Source: Amorphus orientalis (GTDB lineage: Bacteria > Pseudomonadota > Alphaproteobacteria > Rhizobiales > Amorphaceae). Taken from it: a stretch of DNA of 64,000 nucleotides. The stretch lies in contig NZ_JAUSUL010000002.1 of NCBI RefSeq assembly GCF_030814015.1, positions 558,001-622,000 of the forward strand, in the 5' to 3' direction. Below, piece by piece: positions 26,163-34,990 of the stretch. Within the stretch, counting starts at the first letter, position 1. Every line of letters starts with the position of its first letter. Position numbers and translations under genes: made by a program. Under the pieces are notes generated by a model, which saw nothing but the letters and a program-made list of their open reading frames with translations, was not told where the DNA came from and ran no database searches.

Positions 26163-27155
26163 ATGGACGGACGGACGGCTTTGGTGTTGGGCGCGAGCGG
26201 CGGCATCGGGGGCGAGGTGGCGGCGCGGCTCGCCATGGCGGACTGGCATGTGCGGGGCCTGGTCCGCGATCCGGCGCGGGTGGATCGGGCGCTGCCGCTG
26301 GAATGGATCGCCGGCGACGCCCTCGCGGCGGACGATGTGCGGCGGGCCGCCCGCGGCGCGGACCTGATCGTGCACGCCGTCAATCCGGCGGGCTACCGCA
26401 ACTGGAGCCGGCTTGTCCTGCCGATGATCAACAACACGATCGCTGCCGCGGCCGAGACCCGCGCGCGCATCCTGCTGCCGGGAACGGTCTACAACTATGG
26501 CCCAGACGCGCTGGATGCTCCGCAAGAGACGTCGCCGCAGAACCCGGTGACCCGGAAAGGCCGGATCCGTGCGGAACTGGAGCGTCGGCTCGAGGTGGCC
26601 GCCTATAACGGTCGGGCACGGGTCCTGATCGTGCGCAGCGGCGACTATTTCGGTCCCCGGGCGCGCAACAACTGGTTCGGTCAGGTGATGGTCACGCCCG
26701 GTCGCCGCCCGAAGGCGATCACCTATCCCGGACGAACGGGCGTCGGCCACCAGTGGGCCTACATTCCCGACGTGGCGGAAACGATGGTCCGGCTCGCGGA
26801 ACGCGATGGTCTCGACGACTTCGCCGCCTTCCACATGGAAGGGCACTGGGATGCCGATGGCACCCGGATGGTCGAGGCGATCCGGTCCGTGCTCGGTGAT
26901 CCGGATCTCCCGGTGAAGAAGCTGCCGTGGCGGCTCATGCGGCTGGCCTCGCCGGCGGTGCCGCTGTTCCGGGAGATCGGCGAGATCCGCTATCTCTGGG
27001 AGCGGCCGGTCCGGCTCACCAACGATCGGCTGGTGGCCACCCTTGGTGCCGAGCCGCGCACGCCGCTTCCGGATGCGGTGCGCGCTTCGCTCAGGGGGCT
27101 CGGCTGTCTGGAGCCGGCGGCGGCGGACGCCGTTCGGGCGGTATCCGCCGCCTAG
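26163..27155 (+). CDS. NAD-dependent epimerase/dehydratase family protein (extended SDR)
   Basis: A 330-residue Rossmann-fold protein. The nucleotide-binding motif V-L-G-A-S-G-G-I-G-G-E-V is at residues 8-19, followed by G-D-A-L-A-A-D-D-V (Asp contact) and I-V-H-A-V-N-P-A-G. The SDR catalytic Tyr is uncertain: P-G-T-V-Y-N-Y-G-P occupies the Ser/Thr-Tyr region, but the usual Y-x-x-x-K is replaced by x-x-x-R-K-G-R. A substrate domain follows, with W-A-Y-I-P-D-V-A-E-T. Substrate unknown. It is probably regulated by the adjacent LysR protein. The pair lies in the interval that splits glyQ from glyS. Confidence 0.82.
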   Translation: MDGRTALVLGASGGIGGEVAARLAMADWHVRGLVRDPARVDRALPLEWIAGDALAADDVRRAARGADLIVHAVNPAGYRNWSRLVLPMINNTIAAAAETRARILLPGTVYNYGPDALDAPQETSPQNPVTRKGRIRAELERRLEVAAYNGRARVLIVRSGDYFGPRARNNWFGQVMVTPGRRPKAITYPGRTGVGHQWAYIPDVAETMVRLAERDGLDDFAAFHMEGHWDADGTRMVEAIRSVLGDPDLPVKKLPWRLMRLASPAVPLFREIGEIRYLWERPVRLTNDRLVATLGAEPRTPLPDAVRASLRGLGCLEPAAADAVRAVSAA

Positions 27156-27191
27156 AGAATGTTGCGATCGAAAGGGACATGCTTTCGAAGG

Positions 27192-28181
27192 TCATTCCTG
27201 CCGATAGATCTCCACGATCTCGACCCGCCGGTTCTTGGCCCGACCGTCTTCCGTCCGGTTGGAGGCGACCGGCGCCATCATGCCGGCGCCGGCGGCCGTC
27301 ATCCGGCCCTGATCGATCCCGTAGCCGGATGACAGGCGGGCGGCGACGGCCTGAGCCCGGGCCTGGGAGAGCTCGAGATTGTAGCCCATGGATCCTTGTC
27401 CGTCGGTATGGCCGACGATCAGGATCTCCATCTCGGGATTGTCGCTCAGAAGGGCGCCGAGCTGGTCGATCTGCGGCTGTGACTCGGGCTTCAGGTCGGC
27501 TTTGTCGAAGTCGAACTGGATGCCGTAGATCGCGATCCGGCCGTCCCGGGCGATGGCCTGCTCCATCTCGCTGGCTTCCACGACGGTGATCTTGTCGGTT
27601 TCCATCGCCTCGCCTTCGACGATGGTGGCGGCGATCTGCGGTTCGCGTGCGAGATTGCCCCCGGTTTCGACCGCAAGCAGACCGATCGTGTCCTTCTGGC
27701 CGCCTTCGGTGCGCTGCGCCAGCATGTAGATCGATGTGTTCCAGTTGGTGGTGAGGCCGATCTTGCCGCGGCCGGCATCCCAGATATCCGCGAGGCTGCC
27801 CTCGGCGCACTCCGCCTCGCGGCAGAAATACCGGATCTCGAAGCCCTTTTGCTCGAGCGCCTTCTGGTAGTTCCGCATCACCTCGAGCGGCGATCGCCCG
27901 GGAGGCCCCTCGAACCGGATCCGGGTGACGCGGCCGGACAGGTCGATCTGCCAGGAACCGGGATCCTTGACGTTGGCGCGGGTGATCTTCGCGGCCGGCA
28001 GGCGGAGCTCGTCATAGGCCGTCTGCGTGTAGTAGGTGATGGTCGCCCCCTCGTAGCGCCCCAGCAGCGGATGGTCCTTCGCGCCCTCCACATCCTGAGC
28101 CATCGCATGGGGCACGAGCGCCGCGAGAAACGCGGCCGTCGCAAGGGCGGTACGGGCAGGCCCGGCAAGCGTCGGTGTCAT
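27192..28181 (-). CDS. OmpA-family envelope protein with N-terminal DUF4892-like domain
   Basis: Exported 329-residue protein. A signal peptide (about residues 1-28, ending A-M-A before Gln) is followed by a domain of about 130 residues resembling DUF4892 (Y-Q-K-A-L-E-Q-K-G-F-E-I-R-Y-F-C, then G-L-T-T-N-W-N-T-S-I-Y-M-L). The C-terminal peptidoglycan-binding OmpA domain contains G-I-Q-F-D-F-D-K-A-D-L-K-P-E-S, G-H-T-D-G-Q-G, N-L-E-L-S-Q-A-R-A-Q-A-V and N-R-R-V-E-I-V. The start at 28181 is chosen for the signal peptide. It likely anchors to peptidoglycan in the periplasm; no beta-barrel or lipobox is seen. Confidence 0.85.
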   Translation of the reverse strand: MTPTLAGPARTALATAAFLAALVPHAMAQDVEGAKDHPLLGRYEGATITYYTQTAYDELRLPAAKITRANVKDPGSWQIDLSGRVTRIRFEGPPGRSPLEVMRNYQKALEQKGFEIRYFCREAECAEGSLADIWDAGRGKIGLTTNWNTSIYMLAQRTEGGQKDTIGLLAVETGGNLAREPQIAATIVEGEAMETDKITVVEASEMEQAIARDGRIAIYGIQFDFDKADLKPESQPQIDQLGALLSDNPEMEILIVGHTDGQGSMGYNLELSQARAQAVAARLSSGYGIDQGRMTAAGAGMMAPVASNRTEDGRAKNRRVEIVEIYRQE

Positions 28182-28376
28182 GGTAGTCCTCCTCCACGGA
28201 TCCCCGATCCCCACCGCCCGGTCACTCCGCAGGGGAGTTGAGGCGGCAAAAGCGGCGTCTGCGAGGCGGGACGCCGGTGAGCCTCTGGCCTCGCAGGTCA
28301 ACTCGGTTTATGTCCGGCGCCAGGGATCGGCTGTGTTGCCGGTCACGTTTCCGCTTCCAGCACATCGTGTCCATCC

Positions 28377-30521
28377 ATGCCCGAACTCCTGCTCGAACTC
28401 TTCTCCGAGGAAATTCCCGCGCGCATGCAGCGCCGCGCCGCCGACGACCTGCGCTCCCTCGTGACCAACGGTCTCGTGGACGCGGGTCTCGTCTACGAGG
28501 GCGCGATGGCGACGGCGACGCCGCGCCGGCTGTGTCTGCACGTCATGGGGCTGCCCGGCCGTTCACCGGAAAAGTCGGAGCTGCGCAAGGGGCCGCGCGT
28601 CGGCGCGCCGGAAAAGGCGCTGGAGGGCTTCCTGCGGGCGGCGGGGCTCGCCTCCGTCGACGAGGCGGAAATCGTCAGCGATCCCAAGAAGGGCGATTTC
28701 TATCAGGCCCGGATCGTGACCCCGGGCCGCGACGCCACCGAGGTGATCGCGGAGCTGATGCCCGAGGTTGTGCGCAAGTTCCCCTGGCCGAAATCCATGC
28801 GCTGGGGGGCGGCGTCGTCCGAGCCCGGATCGCTGCGCTGGGTGCGGCCGCTGCATTCGATCGTCTGCACCTTCGGGACCGAGAACGAGGAGCCGGAGGT
28901 GATCCGGTTCGAGGTCGGCGACATCACCTCGGGCGATCAGACGTACGGCCACCGTTTTCTGGCTCCGGCGCCGATCACGGTGCGGCGGATGGACGACTAC
29001 GTCGCCAAGCTGGAGGCGGCGAAGGTCGTGCTGGATCTCGACCGGCGCAAGGCGATCATCGAGCACGACGCCAAGGACCGCGCGCTCGCGCTCAATGCCG
29101 AGCTGGTCGAGGATGCGGGCCTGCTTGAAGAGGTCGCCGGGCTGGTCGAGTGGCCGGTAGTGCTGGTCGGCCGGTTCGACGAGAAATTCCTGGCGCTGCC
29201 GGACGAGGTGATCCGGCTCACCATCCGCGAGAACCAGAAGTGTTTCGTGCTGCGCGATGCGGCGAGCGGCAGCCTGACCAACGCCTTCGTGCTGACCTCC
29301 AACATCGAGGCCCCCGACAATGGGGTCCAGATCGTGGCCGGCAACGAGCGGGTCGTGCGGGCGCGCCTGTCGGACGCGGAATTCTTCTGGAAGACCGATC
29401 TCGCGACCCCGCTCGCCAGGCACGCGGAAAAGCTCGCATCCGTCACCTTCCACGAGCGTCTGGGCAGCCAGGCGGAGCGCGTGGAACGGCTGGCGGCGCT
29501 GGCGAAGGCGCTGGCTCCGATCGTCGGCGCCGATCCGGAACAGGCCGAACAGGCCGCCCGCCTCGCCAAGGCCGATCTCGTCACCGGCATGGTCGGCGAG
29601 TTCCCGGAGCTGCAGGGCTATGTCGGCCGCCGCTACGCCGAGGCCCAAGGCGTCGATCCGGCCATCGCGGCTGCGATCGAGGAACACTACAAGCCGGTCG
29701 GCCCGTCCGACAGCGTGCCGACCGCGCCGGTCTCGATTGCCGTGGCGCTCGCCGACAAGCTCGACCTGCTGGTGTCGTTCTGGGCGCTCGACGAGAAGCC
29801 GACCGGCTCCAAGGACCCGTACGCGCTGCGCCGTGCGGCGCTGGGCGTCATCCGGATCGTCCTGGAGAACGGGCTGCGGCTGCGGTTGGCCGAGATGCTC
29901 TCCGACCCGGTTGCGAGCCTGCTCGCCATCGCCGGCGATGGATCTCCTGCGCCGGGTTCGGCCGGCAACGCCGAGGCGGTCGACAACCTGACGGACGATC
30001 TTCTTTCCTTCTTCATCGACCGGCTGAAGGTCCAGCTCCGCGACCAGGGCGCGCGCCACGATCTTGTCGATGCCGTGTTGGAGGGTGAAGGCGCCTCAGA
30101 TGATCTGGTGCTGATCGTGCGCCGGATCGAGGCGCTGACGGCATTCCTTGGGACCGAGGACGGCGGCAACCTGCTGGCCGGCTACAAGCGCGCCGCCAAC
30201 ATCCTGCGGGCGGAGGAAAAGAAGGACGGCCGCACGTTCGAGGGCGCACCGGACCCGGCCCTGTTCCAGGAAGCGGAGGAGAGGGCGCTTTCCGAGGCCG
30301 TCGACGCCGCCCGCGCCAAGGCGTCAGCGGCCGTCGCAGCGGAGGATTTCGAGGCCGCCATGGAGGCGCTCTCCACGCTCCGCGCGCCGGTCGACGCTTT
30401 CTTCGACACCATCCTCGTCAACGCCGACGACCCGGCCGTGCGCGAGAACCGGCTGAAGCTTCTGAGCGCCATCCCGGCCGCCACCGCCGCCGTCGCCGAC
30501 TTTTCCAAGATCGGCGGCTGA
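28377..30521 (+). CDS. glyS: Glycyl-tRNA synthetase beta subunit
   Basis: Beta subunit of the tetrameric glycyl-tRNA synthetase; it binds tRNA-Gly and is needed with GlyQ for activity. The 714 residues are slightly longer than the roughly 690 of E. coli. The N-terminus [17 protein letters not shown] is diagnostic, with [18 protein letters not shown] and [13 protein letters not shown] further on. The C-terminal anticodon-binding-like part ends with [18 protein letters not shown]. Two copies of the hairpin repeat start immediately after its stop. It has no adjacent glyQ. Confidence 0.97.
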   Translation: MPELLLELFSEEIPARMQRRAADDLRSLVTNGLVDAGLVYEGAMATATPRRLCLHVMGLPGRSPEKSELRKGPRVGAPEKALEGFLRAAGLASVDEAEIVSDPKKGDFYQARIVTPGRDATEVIAELMPEVVRKFPWPKSMRWGAASSEPGSLRWVRPLHSIVCTFGTENEEPEVIRFEVGDITSGDQTYGHRFLAPAPITVRRMDDYVAKLEAAKVVLDLDRRKAIIEHDAKDRALALNAELVEDAGLLEEVAGLVEWPVVLVGRFDEKFLALPDEVIRLTIRENQKCFVLRDAASGSLTNAFVLTSNIEAPDNGVQIVAGNERVVRARLSDAEFFWKTDLATPLARHAEKLASVTFHERLGSQAERVERLAALAKALAPIVGADPEQAEQAARLAKADLVTGMVGEFPELQGYVGRRYAEAQGVDPAIAAAIEEHYKPVGPSDSVPTAPVSIAVALADKLDLLVSFWALDEKPTGSKDPYALRRAALGVIRIVLENGLRLRLAEMLSDPVASLLAIAGDGSPAPGSAGNAEAVDNLTDDLLSFFIDRLKVQLRDQGARHDLVDAVLEGEGASDDLVLIVRRIEALTAFLGTEDGGNLLAGYKRAANILRAEEKKDGRTFEGAPDPALFQEAEERALSEAVDAARAKASAAVAAEDFEAAMEALSTLRAPVDAFFDTILVNADDPAVRENRLKLLSAIPAATAAVADFSKIGG

Positions 30522-30626
30522 GCATATCCCAGGAAAAGTGGGCACCGGTTTTCCGTCCGGGATTTGCGGGGTGGAAAGCCAAATCCCAGGAAAAGTGGGC
30601 ACCGGTTTTCCGTCCGGGATTTGCGG
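30522..30626 (+). repeat. Two tandem copies of the stop-codon hairpin repeat after glyS
   Basis: Copies at 30522-30571 and 30577-30626, spaced 55 bases. The inner stem GGAAAA/TTTTCC is the same as after pepA, but the outer stem is AAATCCC-type paired with GGGATTT instead of AAAGCC/GGCTTT, so both arms changed together. The first base of copy one follows the glyS TGA directly. Confidence 0.85.
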
Positions 30627-30676
30627 TGAAGGCTTTGCTGGGGAATGGAGAAAAGCCGCGGCGCCACACCCATCCC

Positions 30677-30767
30677 CCGCTCATTCCGGCGAAAGCCGGA
30701 ATCCAGGGCCATGCGGGCGGCTTGGGAGAAACCCGCCTTGGACCCCGGCTTTCGCCCGGGTGAGCGG
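30677..30767. repeat. REP-like palindromic element, two-arm copy
   Basis: The left arm CCGCTCATTCCGGC-GAAA-GCCGGAATCCAGG is itself a hairpin (ATTCCGGC/GCCGGAAT). About 30 bases later the right arm (30738-30767) reads as a diverged inverted copy, GGACCCCGGCTTTCGCCCGGGTGAGCGG when split at the loop. The whole element is a roughly 90-base inverted repeat ending in CCGCTCA/TGAGCGG. The same design recurs at 32732-32824. Confidence 0.8.
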
Positions 30768-30894
30768 ATGTCGAAGTCGAAAATGCCCGTCGCTGCGCTG
30801 TGCGCCTCGTAACCGGCCGGCGTGCGGGCGCGCGGTGTTGGGGGCAGGATGGAAAGGCCCCATGCAAGGGGAGTCGCGGCGCCCGCCCCAATTT

Positions 30895-30926
30895 CCGCTC
30901 ACTCCCGCGAAGGCGGGAGTCCAGGG
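30895..30926. repeat. REP-like element, single-arm copy
   Basis: CCGCTCACTCCCGC-GAA-GGCGGGAGTCCAGG is the left arm only. Compared with 30677 its hairpin stem is ACTCCCGC/GGCGGGAGT rather than ATTCCGGC/GCCGGAAT, so the stem is kept although the bases differ. Confidence 0.75.
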
Positions 30927-31140
30927 CGGCACGATGCGGATGCTGCGGTCCGTGGCCCTAGGCCCGGCGTCCGCCGGACTGGACCGAGTACGACACGCAC
31001 CCCGAACGTTCATCCGACGTCCGTTGCCGGCGCCCGTTCCACCCGCAAAACGCCCTCTGACCCGGCTTCGTCCGCGCCTCTAGGATGGTGCAAACAATCA
31101 TCCTGCCGGAGACCGGACGGCAGCGAACGGAGGGTCCCTC

Positions 31141-31548
31141 ATGCCGCGCCTGCGCCACTTCGCCATCGTCGTTCGCGACCTCGACCGGATGACGGAGTTC
31201 TACAAATCCGTCTTCGGCCTTGAGTTCATCGATTCGGAGACGATTGGCACGGGCACTGCCAACTATCTGAGCGACGGCGTGGTGAACCTCGCGCTGCTGC
31301 ACTTCTCCGACAAGTCGGAGGAAGAGCTCGACCGGATGGCCGGGCTGAACCATTTCGGCATCCAGGTCGACGACGTGGCCGAGTACGAGAAGCGGGTCGA
31401 GGCGGCCGGCGGCCGGTTCTTCTTCGAGCTCACCGGCTCCAAGAAGGGCAACGCCGAACGCAAATACAAGGACCCGGAAGGCGTCGTTTTCGACATCTCC
31501 GCCCATGGCTGGGTCGGAACCGACGGCCGAATCGAGCCTTCGGAATAA
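31141..31548 (+). CDS. VOC family (glyoxalase/dioxygenase-fold) protein
   Basis: Small metalloprotein-fold product of 135 residues with two beta-alpha-beta-beta-beta modules. Likely metal ligands: His7 in L-R-H-F-A-I-V-V-R-D (first module), H-F-G-I-Q-V-D-D (second module) and Glu in the K-D-P-E-G-V-V-F-D segment, where VOC enzymes usually have D-P-D-G. Substrate unknown; possibilities include lactoylglutathione lyase-like, dioxygenase or resistance-type proteins. It stands alone, upstream of an O-methyltransferase gene about 105 bases away. Confidence 0.85.
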   Translation: MPRLRHFAIVVRDLDRMTEFYKSVFGLEFIDSETIGTGTANYLSDGVVNLALLHFSDKSEEELDRMAGLNHFGIQVDDVAEYEKRVEAAGGRFFFELTGSKKGNAERKYKDPEGVVFDISAHGWVGTDGRIEPSE

Positions 31549-31653
31549 GAGCTTAGCCGGGTTTTCTCGGGTTTTTGCACTGCAACAGTGGCCGTGGGCG
31601 TCGCAAACGGGCTATCCTTGTCCCGGAAACGACAACTGCGACAAAGGCCCCCG

Positions 31654-32667
31654 ATGACCCTTCTCACCTCCGCCGAAGAAATCTCCGACATCGCGTTCGG
31701 CTTCATGGGCTCCAAGGCCCTGTTTGCCGCGCTGCATTTCGGGGTGTTCACCCACCTGTCCACGGGGGCGAAGACTGCGGAAGAGGTCGCTGACGCGTCG
31801 GGGCTGCCCGCCGAGCGCGCCCGCACGCTGCTGACGGCGCTGGCATCCCTGAGCCTGGTGTCCGTCGACGAGGGCCGCTTCGCCAATTCTCCGGCGGCGA
31901 CCGCATTTCTGGTGAAGGGCGCCAAATATGATTTCGGCGACTATCTCCGGCTTCAGGTCGACCGGCAGATGTACGGCCTGCTCGACCAGATCGAGCCGGC
32001 GCTCGCCAACCGCCTGCCGGACGACGCCACCGGCAGCTATGCCGACTGGTTCTCCGATCCCGAGCAGGCGCGGGTCTATTCCGAAAGCCAGCACGCCGGC
32101 TCGCTCGGCCCGGCCCGGGGGCTCGCCAAGACGGTGGACCTCAGGAAGGCGAAGACGCTGCTCGATGTCGGCGGTGGCACCGGTGCCTTCGCCATCACGC
32201 TGTGCAAGGCGAACCCGAACCTGTCCGCGACCGTGGTGGATTTCCCCAACGTCGCCGCGCTCGGCCGCGCCTATGTCGCCGATGCGGGGCTGTCCGACCG
32301 GATCGCCTACGTCGACGGCGATGCACTGAAGACCGAGTGGCCGATGGCGCAGGACGCCATCCTGATGTCCTATCTCTTTTCCGGCGTCCCGGGAGAAAGC
32401 CATGAAGGGCTGATCGCCCGGGCCTTCGACACGCTGACGCCGGGCGGCCACATCCTGCTGCACGATTTCATCGTCGAGGCGGAGCGGACCGGGCCGAAGC
32501 TCGCCGCCCTCTGGCAGCTCCAGCACACGGCCTTCACGCCGACCGCCCGCAGCCTCGACAACGAATGGCTTGCCCGGGCGTTCGCCGACGCCGGCTTCGA
32601 GGACGTCGAGGTCCGCCCGATGATCCCGGGCATGACCATGCTGGCCGTCGGCCGCAAGCCGAGCTGA
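31654..32667 (+). CDS. SAM-dependent O-methyltransferase with N-terminal dimerisation domain
   Basis: A 337-residue protein. Residues about 10-95 form a winged-helix dimerisation domain (L-H-F-G-V-F-T-H-L-S, then E-E-V-A-D-A-S-G-L and A-R-T-L-L-T-A-L). The catalytic Rossmann domain starts with L-L-D-V-G-G-G-T-G-A-F-A-I-T-L-C, then V-V-D-F-P-N-V and G-H-I-L-L-H-D-F. This resembles acetylserotonin/caffeate-type enzymes and bacterial methyltransferases of secondary metabolism or carotenoid and hopanoid modification. Substrate unknown. ATG 31654 gives the family N-terminus. No biosynthetic cluster surrounds it. Confidence 0.86.
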   Translation: MTLLTSAEEISDIAFGFMGSKALFAALHFGVFTHLSTGAKTAEEVADASGLPAERARTLLTALASLSLVSVDEGRFANSPAATAFLVKGAKYDFGDYLRLQVDRQMYGLLDQIEPALANRLPDDATGSYADWFSDPEQARVYSESQHAGSLGPARGLAKTVDLRKAKTLLDVGGGTGAFAITLCKANPNLSATVVDFPNVAALGRAYVADAGLSDRIAYVDGDALKTEWPMAQDAILMSYLFSGVPGESHEGLIARAFDTLTPGGHILLHDFIVEAERTGPKLAALWQLQHTAFTPTARSLDNEWLARAFADAGFEDVEVRPMIPGMTMLAVGRKPS

Positions 32668-32731
32668 GCCGGTCCCGCTTGTCCGGGGCCTCACGAGCGC
32701 GGGCCCGCGAGACAATCGGGAGCATCTCTAC

Positions 32732-32824
32732 CCGCTCATTCCGGCGAAAGCCGGAATCCAGGGCCACGAATGGTAGCCTCTGAGATCTTCTGCCCTGGAC
32801 CCCGGCTTTCGCCGGGGTGAGCGG
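32732..32824. repeat. REP-like palindromic element, complete copy
   Basis: The left arm (ATTCCGGC-GAAA-GCCGGAAT within CCGCTC...CCAGG) and right arm (CCCTGGACCCCGGC-TTTC-GCCGGGGTGAGCGG) are inverted copies separated by about 28 unrelated bases. Terminal CCGCTCA/TGAGCGG are exact complements. It lies between the methyltransferase gene and the convergent RBBP9-like gene. The motif resembles palindromic repeats common in many proteobacterial genomes. Confidence 0.82.
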
Positions 32825-32900
32825 AGGCTGGGGCTGTCCGCCGGCCGAAGGCCGCCCGCCCGGAGCCGGTGAGCGGAGCGAACTCGGCGTGAGGGAAAAC

Positions 32901-32940
32901 GACGGAAAACCGGTCCCCACTTTTCCCGGGATTTTGCTCT
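32901..32940 (-). repeat. Single copy of the stop-codon hairpin repeat (minus strand)
   Basis: Read on the minus strand, AGAGCAAAATCCCGGGAAAA begins at the TAG stop of the RBBP9-like gene, followed by the GTGGGGACC loop and TTTTCC. The inner stem is intact; the outer right arm has degenerated. Orientation relative to the host gene is the same as at pepA, glyS and the FAD oxidoreductase. Confidence 0.75.
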
Positions 32941-33490
32941 AGCCGATCCGCTTCATCAGCATGGCGAAGCGCAACAGCCCTTCCGGCCAGGGGCCGTGGC
33001 CGCTTTCATCGTTGAGGTGGCCCGCGTCGCCCGCATCGATCAGCAGCGAGCCCCAGCTCGCGGCGAATTCCTCCGCCCGCTCGTAGTCGCACCAGACGTC
33101 GTTGCGGCTGGCCACCACCATGGAGGGAAAGGGCAGCGGATCGCGGGGAAGGGGGCCGAACGGGCGTACCTCCTCCGGCATGTCGTCGCGCTCCAGGTCC
33201 GGCACCGCGACGAGAAAGGCACCGGCGACGCCCGGAAGCCCGGTTTCCTTCGCCGCCTGAACGGCCAGCACCGTCCCGAGCGAATGGGCGATCAGCACCA
33301 CCGGCCGCTTCGCCTCGGCGACTTCGCGGGAGAGTTTTTCGGTCCACTCCGCCCGGTCCGGGGCCTCCGGGTCGGAGGGATCGACCCGGCGCGCCGTCGT
33401 CAGCTTGTCCACCCAGCGCGCGTACCAGTGGTTCGGCGTGCCGCCGCCGAGGCCCGGAAGGATCAGGAGCTCGGCGCTCGCGGCCTTCAT
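32939..33490 (-). CDS. RBBP9/YdeN family alpha/beta hydrolase
   Basis: A 183-residue serine hydrolase of the small RBBP9/YdeN family. The nucleophile elbow A-H-S-L-G places the probable catalytic Ser at residue 70. The early L-P-G-L-G-G-G-T-P-N-H-W is the oxyanion/family motif; R-N-D-V-W-C-D-Y holds the probable Asp, and A-G-H-L-N-D-E-S-G-H-G-P-W-P-E-G holds the His and the family-typical tail. Its start codon overlaps the purB stop (ATGA), so it is coupled to purB. The physiological substrate is unknown. Confidence 0.88.
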   Translation of the reverse strand: MKAASAELLILPGLGGGTPNHWYARWVDKLTTARRVDPSDPEAPDRAEWTEKLSREVAEAKRPVVLIAHSLGTVLAVQAAKETGLPGVAGAFLVAVPDLERDDMPEEVRPFGPLPRDPLPFPSMVVASRNDVWCDYERAEEFAASWGSLLIDAGDAGHLNDESGHGPWPEGLLRFAMLMKRIG

Positions 33491-34806
33491 CGTGCGGCAG
33501 CCTCCGGCCCGAACACGCGCGCGAAGATGGTGTCGACATGCGCAAGATGGTGGTCGAGGTCGAACAGGCTGTCGATCGTCTCGGGCGAGAGCGCCCTGGT
33601 GACCTCGCCGTCGGCCTTGAGCAACTCCTTGAAGTCGCCGCCCTGTTGCCAGACGGGCATGGCGTTGCGCTGGACGAGCCGGTAGGCGTCTTCGCGCGAC
33701 ACGCCGGCCTGGGTCAGCGCCAGGAGAACGCGCTGGGAGTGGACGAGCCCGCCCAGCCGGTCGAGGTTGGCCTGCATCCTCTCGGGATAGATCAGCAGCT
33801 TGTCGACCACGCCGGTCAGACGGGCGAGGGCGAAGTCCAGCGTCACCGTCGCATCCGGCCCGATCATGCGCTCCACCGAGGAATGCGAGATGTCGCGCTC
33901 GTGCCAGAGCGCCACGTTCTCCATGGCCGGCAGCGCGTAGGAGCGCACCATCCGGGCGAGCCCGGTCAGGTTCTCCGACAGCACCGGGTTGCGCTTGTGG
34001 GGCATCGCCGACGAGCCCTTCTGGCCCTCGGAGAAGAATTCCTCCGCCTCCAGCACCTCGGTGCGCTGAAGGTGACGGACTTCCGTGGCCAGCCGCTCCA
34101 CCGACGAGGCGATCACGGCGAGCGTGGCGAAATAGGCCGCATGCCGGTCGCGCGGGATCACCTGGGTGGAGACCGGTTCCGGCTTCAGGCCGAGCTTTTC
34201 GGCGACGTAGGCCTCGACCGTCGGGCTGATGTTGGCGAACGTTCCCACCGCGCCGGAAATGGCGCAGGTCGCCACTTCCTCGCGCGCGGCCACGAGGCGC
34301 GCCCGGCAGCGGTCGAACTCGGCGTAGGCCTGGGCCAGCTTGAGGCCGAACGTGGTCGGCTCGGCGTGGATGCCGTGGCTGCGCCCGATCGTGGGCGTGA
34401 ATTTGTGCTCGAAGGCGCGGCGCTTGAGGGCGGCCAGCAGTGCGTCGAGGTCGGCGAGCAGAAGATCGGCGGCGCGGACGAGCTGCACGTTGAAGCAGGT
34501 GTCGAGCACGTCGGACGAGGTCATGCCCTGGTGAACGAAGCGGGCTTCCGGTCCGACGATTTCCGCCAGATGGGTCAGGAACGCGATGACGTCGTGCTTC
34601 ACCTCGCGCTCGATCTCGTCGATCCGCGCGACATCGAAGGTGGCGTTGCCGGCACGCTCCCAGACTTTGTCGATCGCTTCCTTCGGGATGACGCCTTCGG
34701 CCGCCAGCGCCTCGCCGGCGTAGGCCTCGATCTCGAACCAGATGCGGAACTTCGTCTCGGGCGACCAGATCTCGGTCATTTCGGGTCGGGAATAGCGCGG
34801 GATCAT
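33487..34806 (-). CDS. purB: Adenylosuccinate lyase
   Basis: Acts twice in purine synthesis, releasing fumarate from SAICAR and from adenylosuccinate. The 439-residue product has the fumarase/aspartase signature [11 protein letters not shown] and begins [14 protein letters not shown], as in most alphaproteobacterial PurB proteins. The start at 34806 is picked over upstream in-frame codons for that N-terminus; GGAG lies upstream. [11 protein letters not shown] holds the general-acid His. The downstream hydrolase overlaps by four bases. Confidence 0.96.
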   Translation of the reverse strand: MIPRYSRPEMTEIWSPETKFRIWFEIEAYAGEALAAEGVIPKEAIDKVWERAGNATFDVARIDEIEREVKHDVIAFLTHLAEIVGPEARFVHQGMTSSDVLDTCFNVQLVRAADLLLADLDALLAALKRRAFEHKFTPTIGRSHGIHAEPTTFGLKLAQAYAEFDRCRARLVAAREEVATCAISGAVGTFANISPTVEAYVAEKLGLKPEPVSTQVIPRDRHAAYFATLAVIASSVERLATEVRHLQRTEVLEAEEFFSEGQKGSSAMPHKRNPVLSENLTGLARMVRSYALPAMENVALWHERDISHSSVERMIGPDATVTLDFALARLTGVVDKLLIYPERMQANLDRLGGLVHSQRVLLALTQAGVSREDAYRLVQRNAMPVWQQGGDFKELLKADGEVTRALSPETIDSLFDLDHHLAHVDTIFARVFGPEAAAR

Positions 34807-34990
34807 GGTGGCTCGATGTCTCCGAAGGAAAGGTATGCCGGGCCATAGCAAAGCGGTGCGGCGGGGACAATCGAGGAACGCGCGTTCGCGCCCGCGCGCG
34901 GATTTGACGCCGGGCGGGTTGCGATGGGCTTTTTCCTGACGAACTATGGATAAAGGGACGGGAAACGACACACCGGGGGACCGAATTCCG

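Larger units (their letters stand above)
30627..31140. other. Repeat-rich intergenic region before the VOC gene
   Basis: About 510 bases without a convincing gene. It contains two REP-like palindromic units (30677-30767 and 30895-30926). Open frames here run through the repeats and have no family resemblance. The last 60 bases, including the TAGGATGGTGCAA stretch near 31082, presumably hold the promoter of the VOC gene. Confidence 0.55.

Noticed and set aside
25179-26846. Extended 555-codon version of the LysR gene
   Set aside because: The added N-terminus overlaps the divergent epimerase gene and lies before a normal LysR start; family length is about 300.
30538-31083. A 181-codon plus-strand frame across the repeat region
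   Set aside because: Its translation is made largely of translated hairpin and REP repeats.
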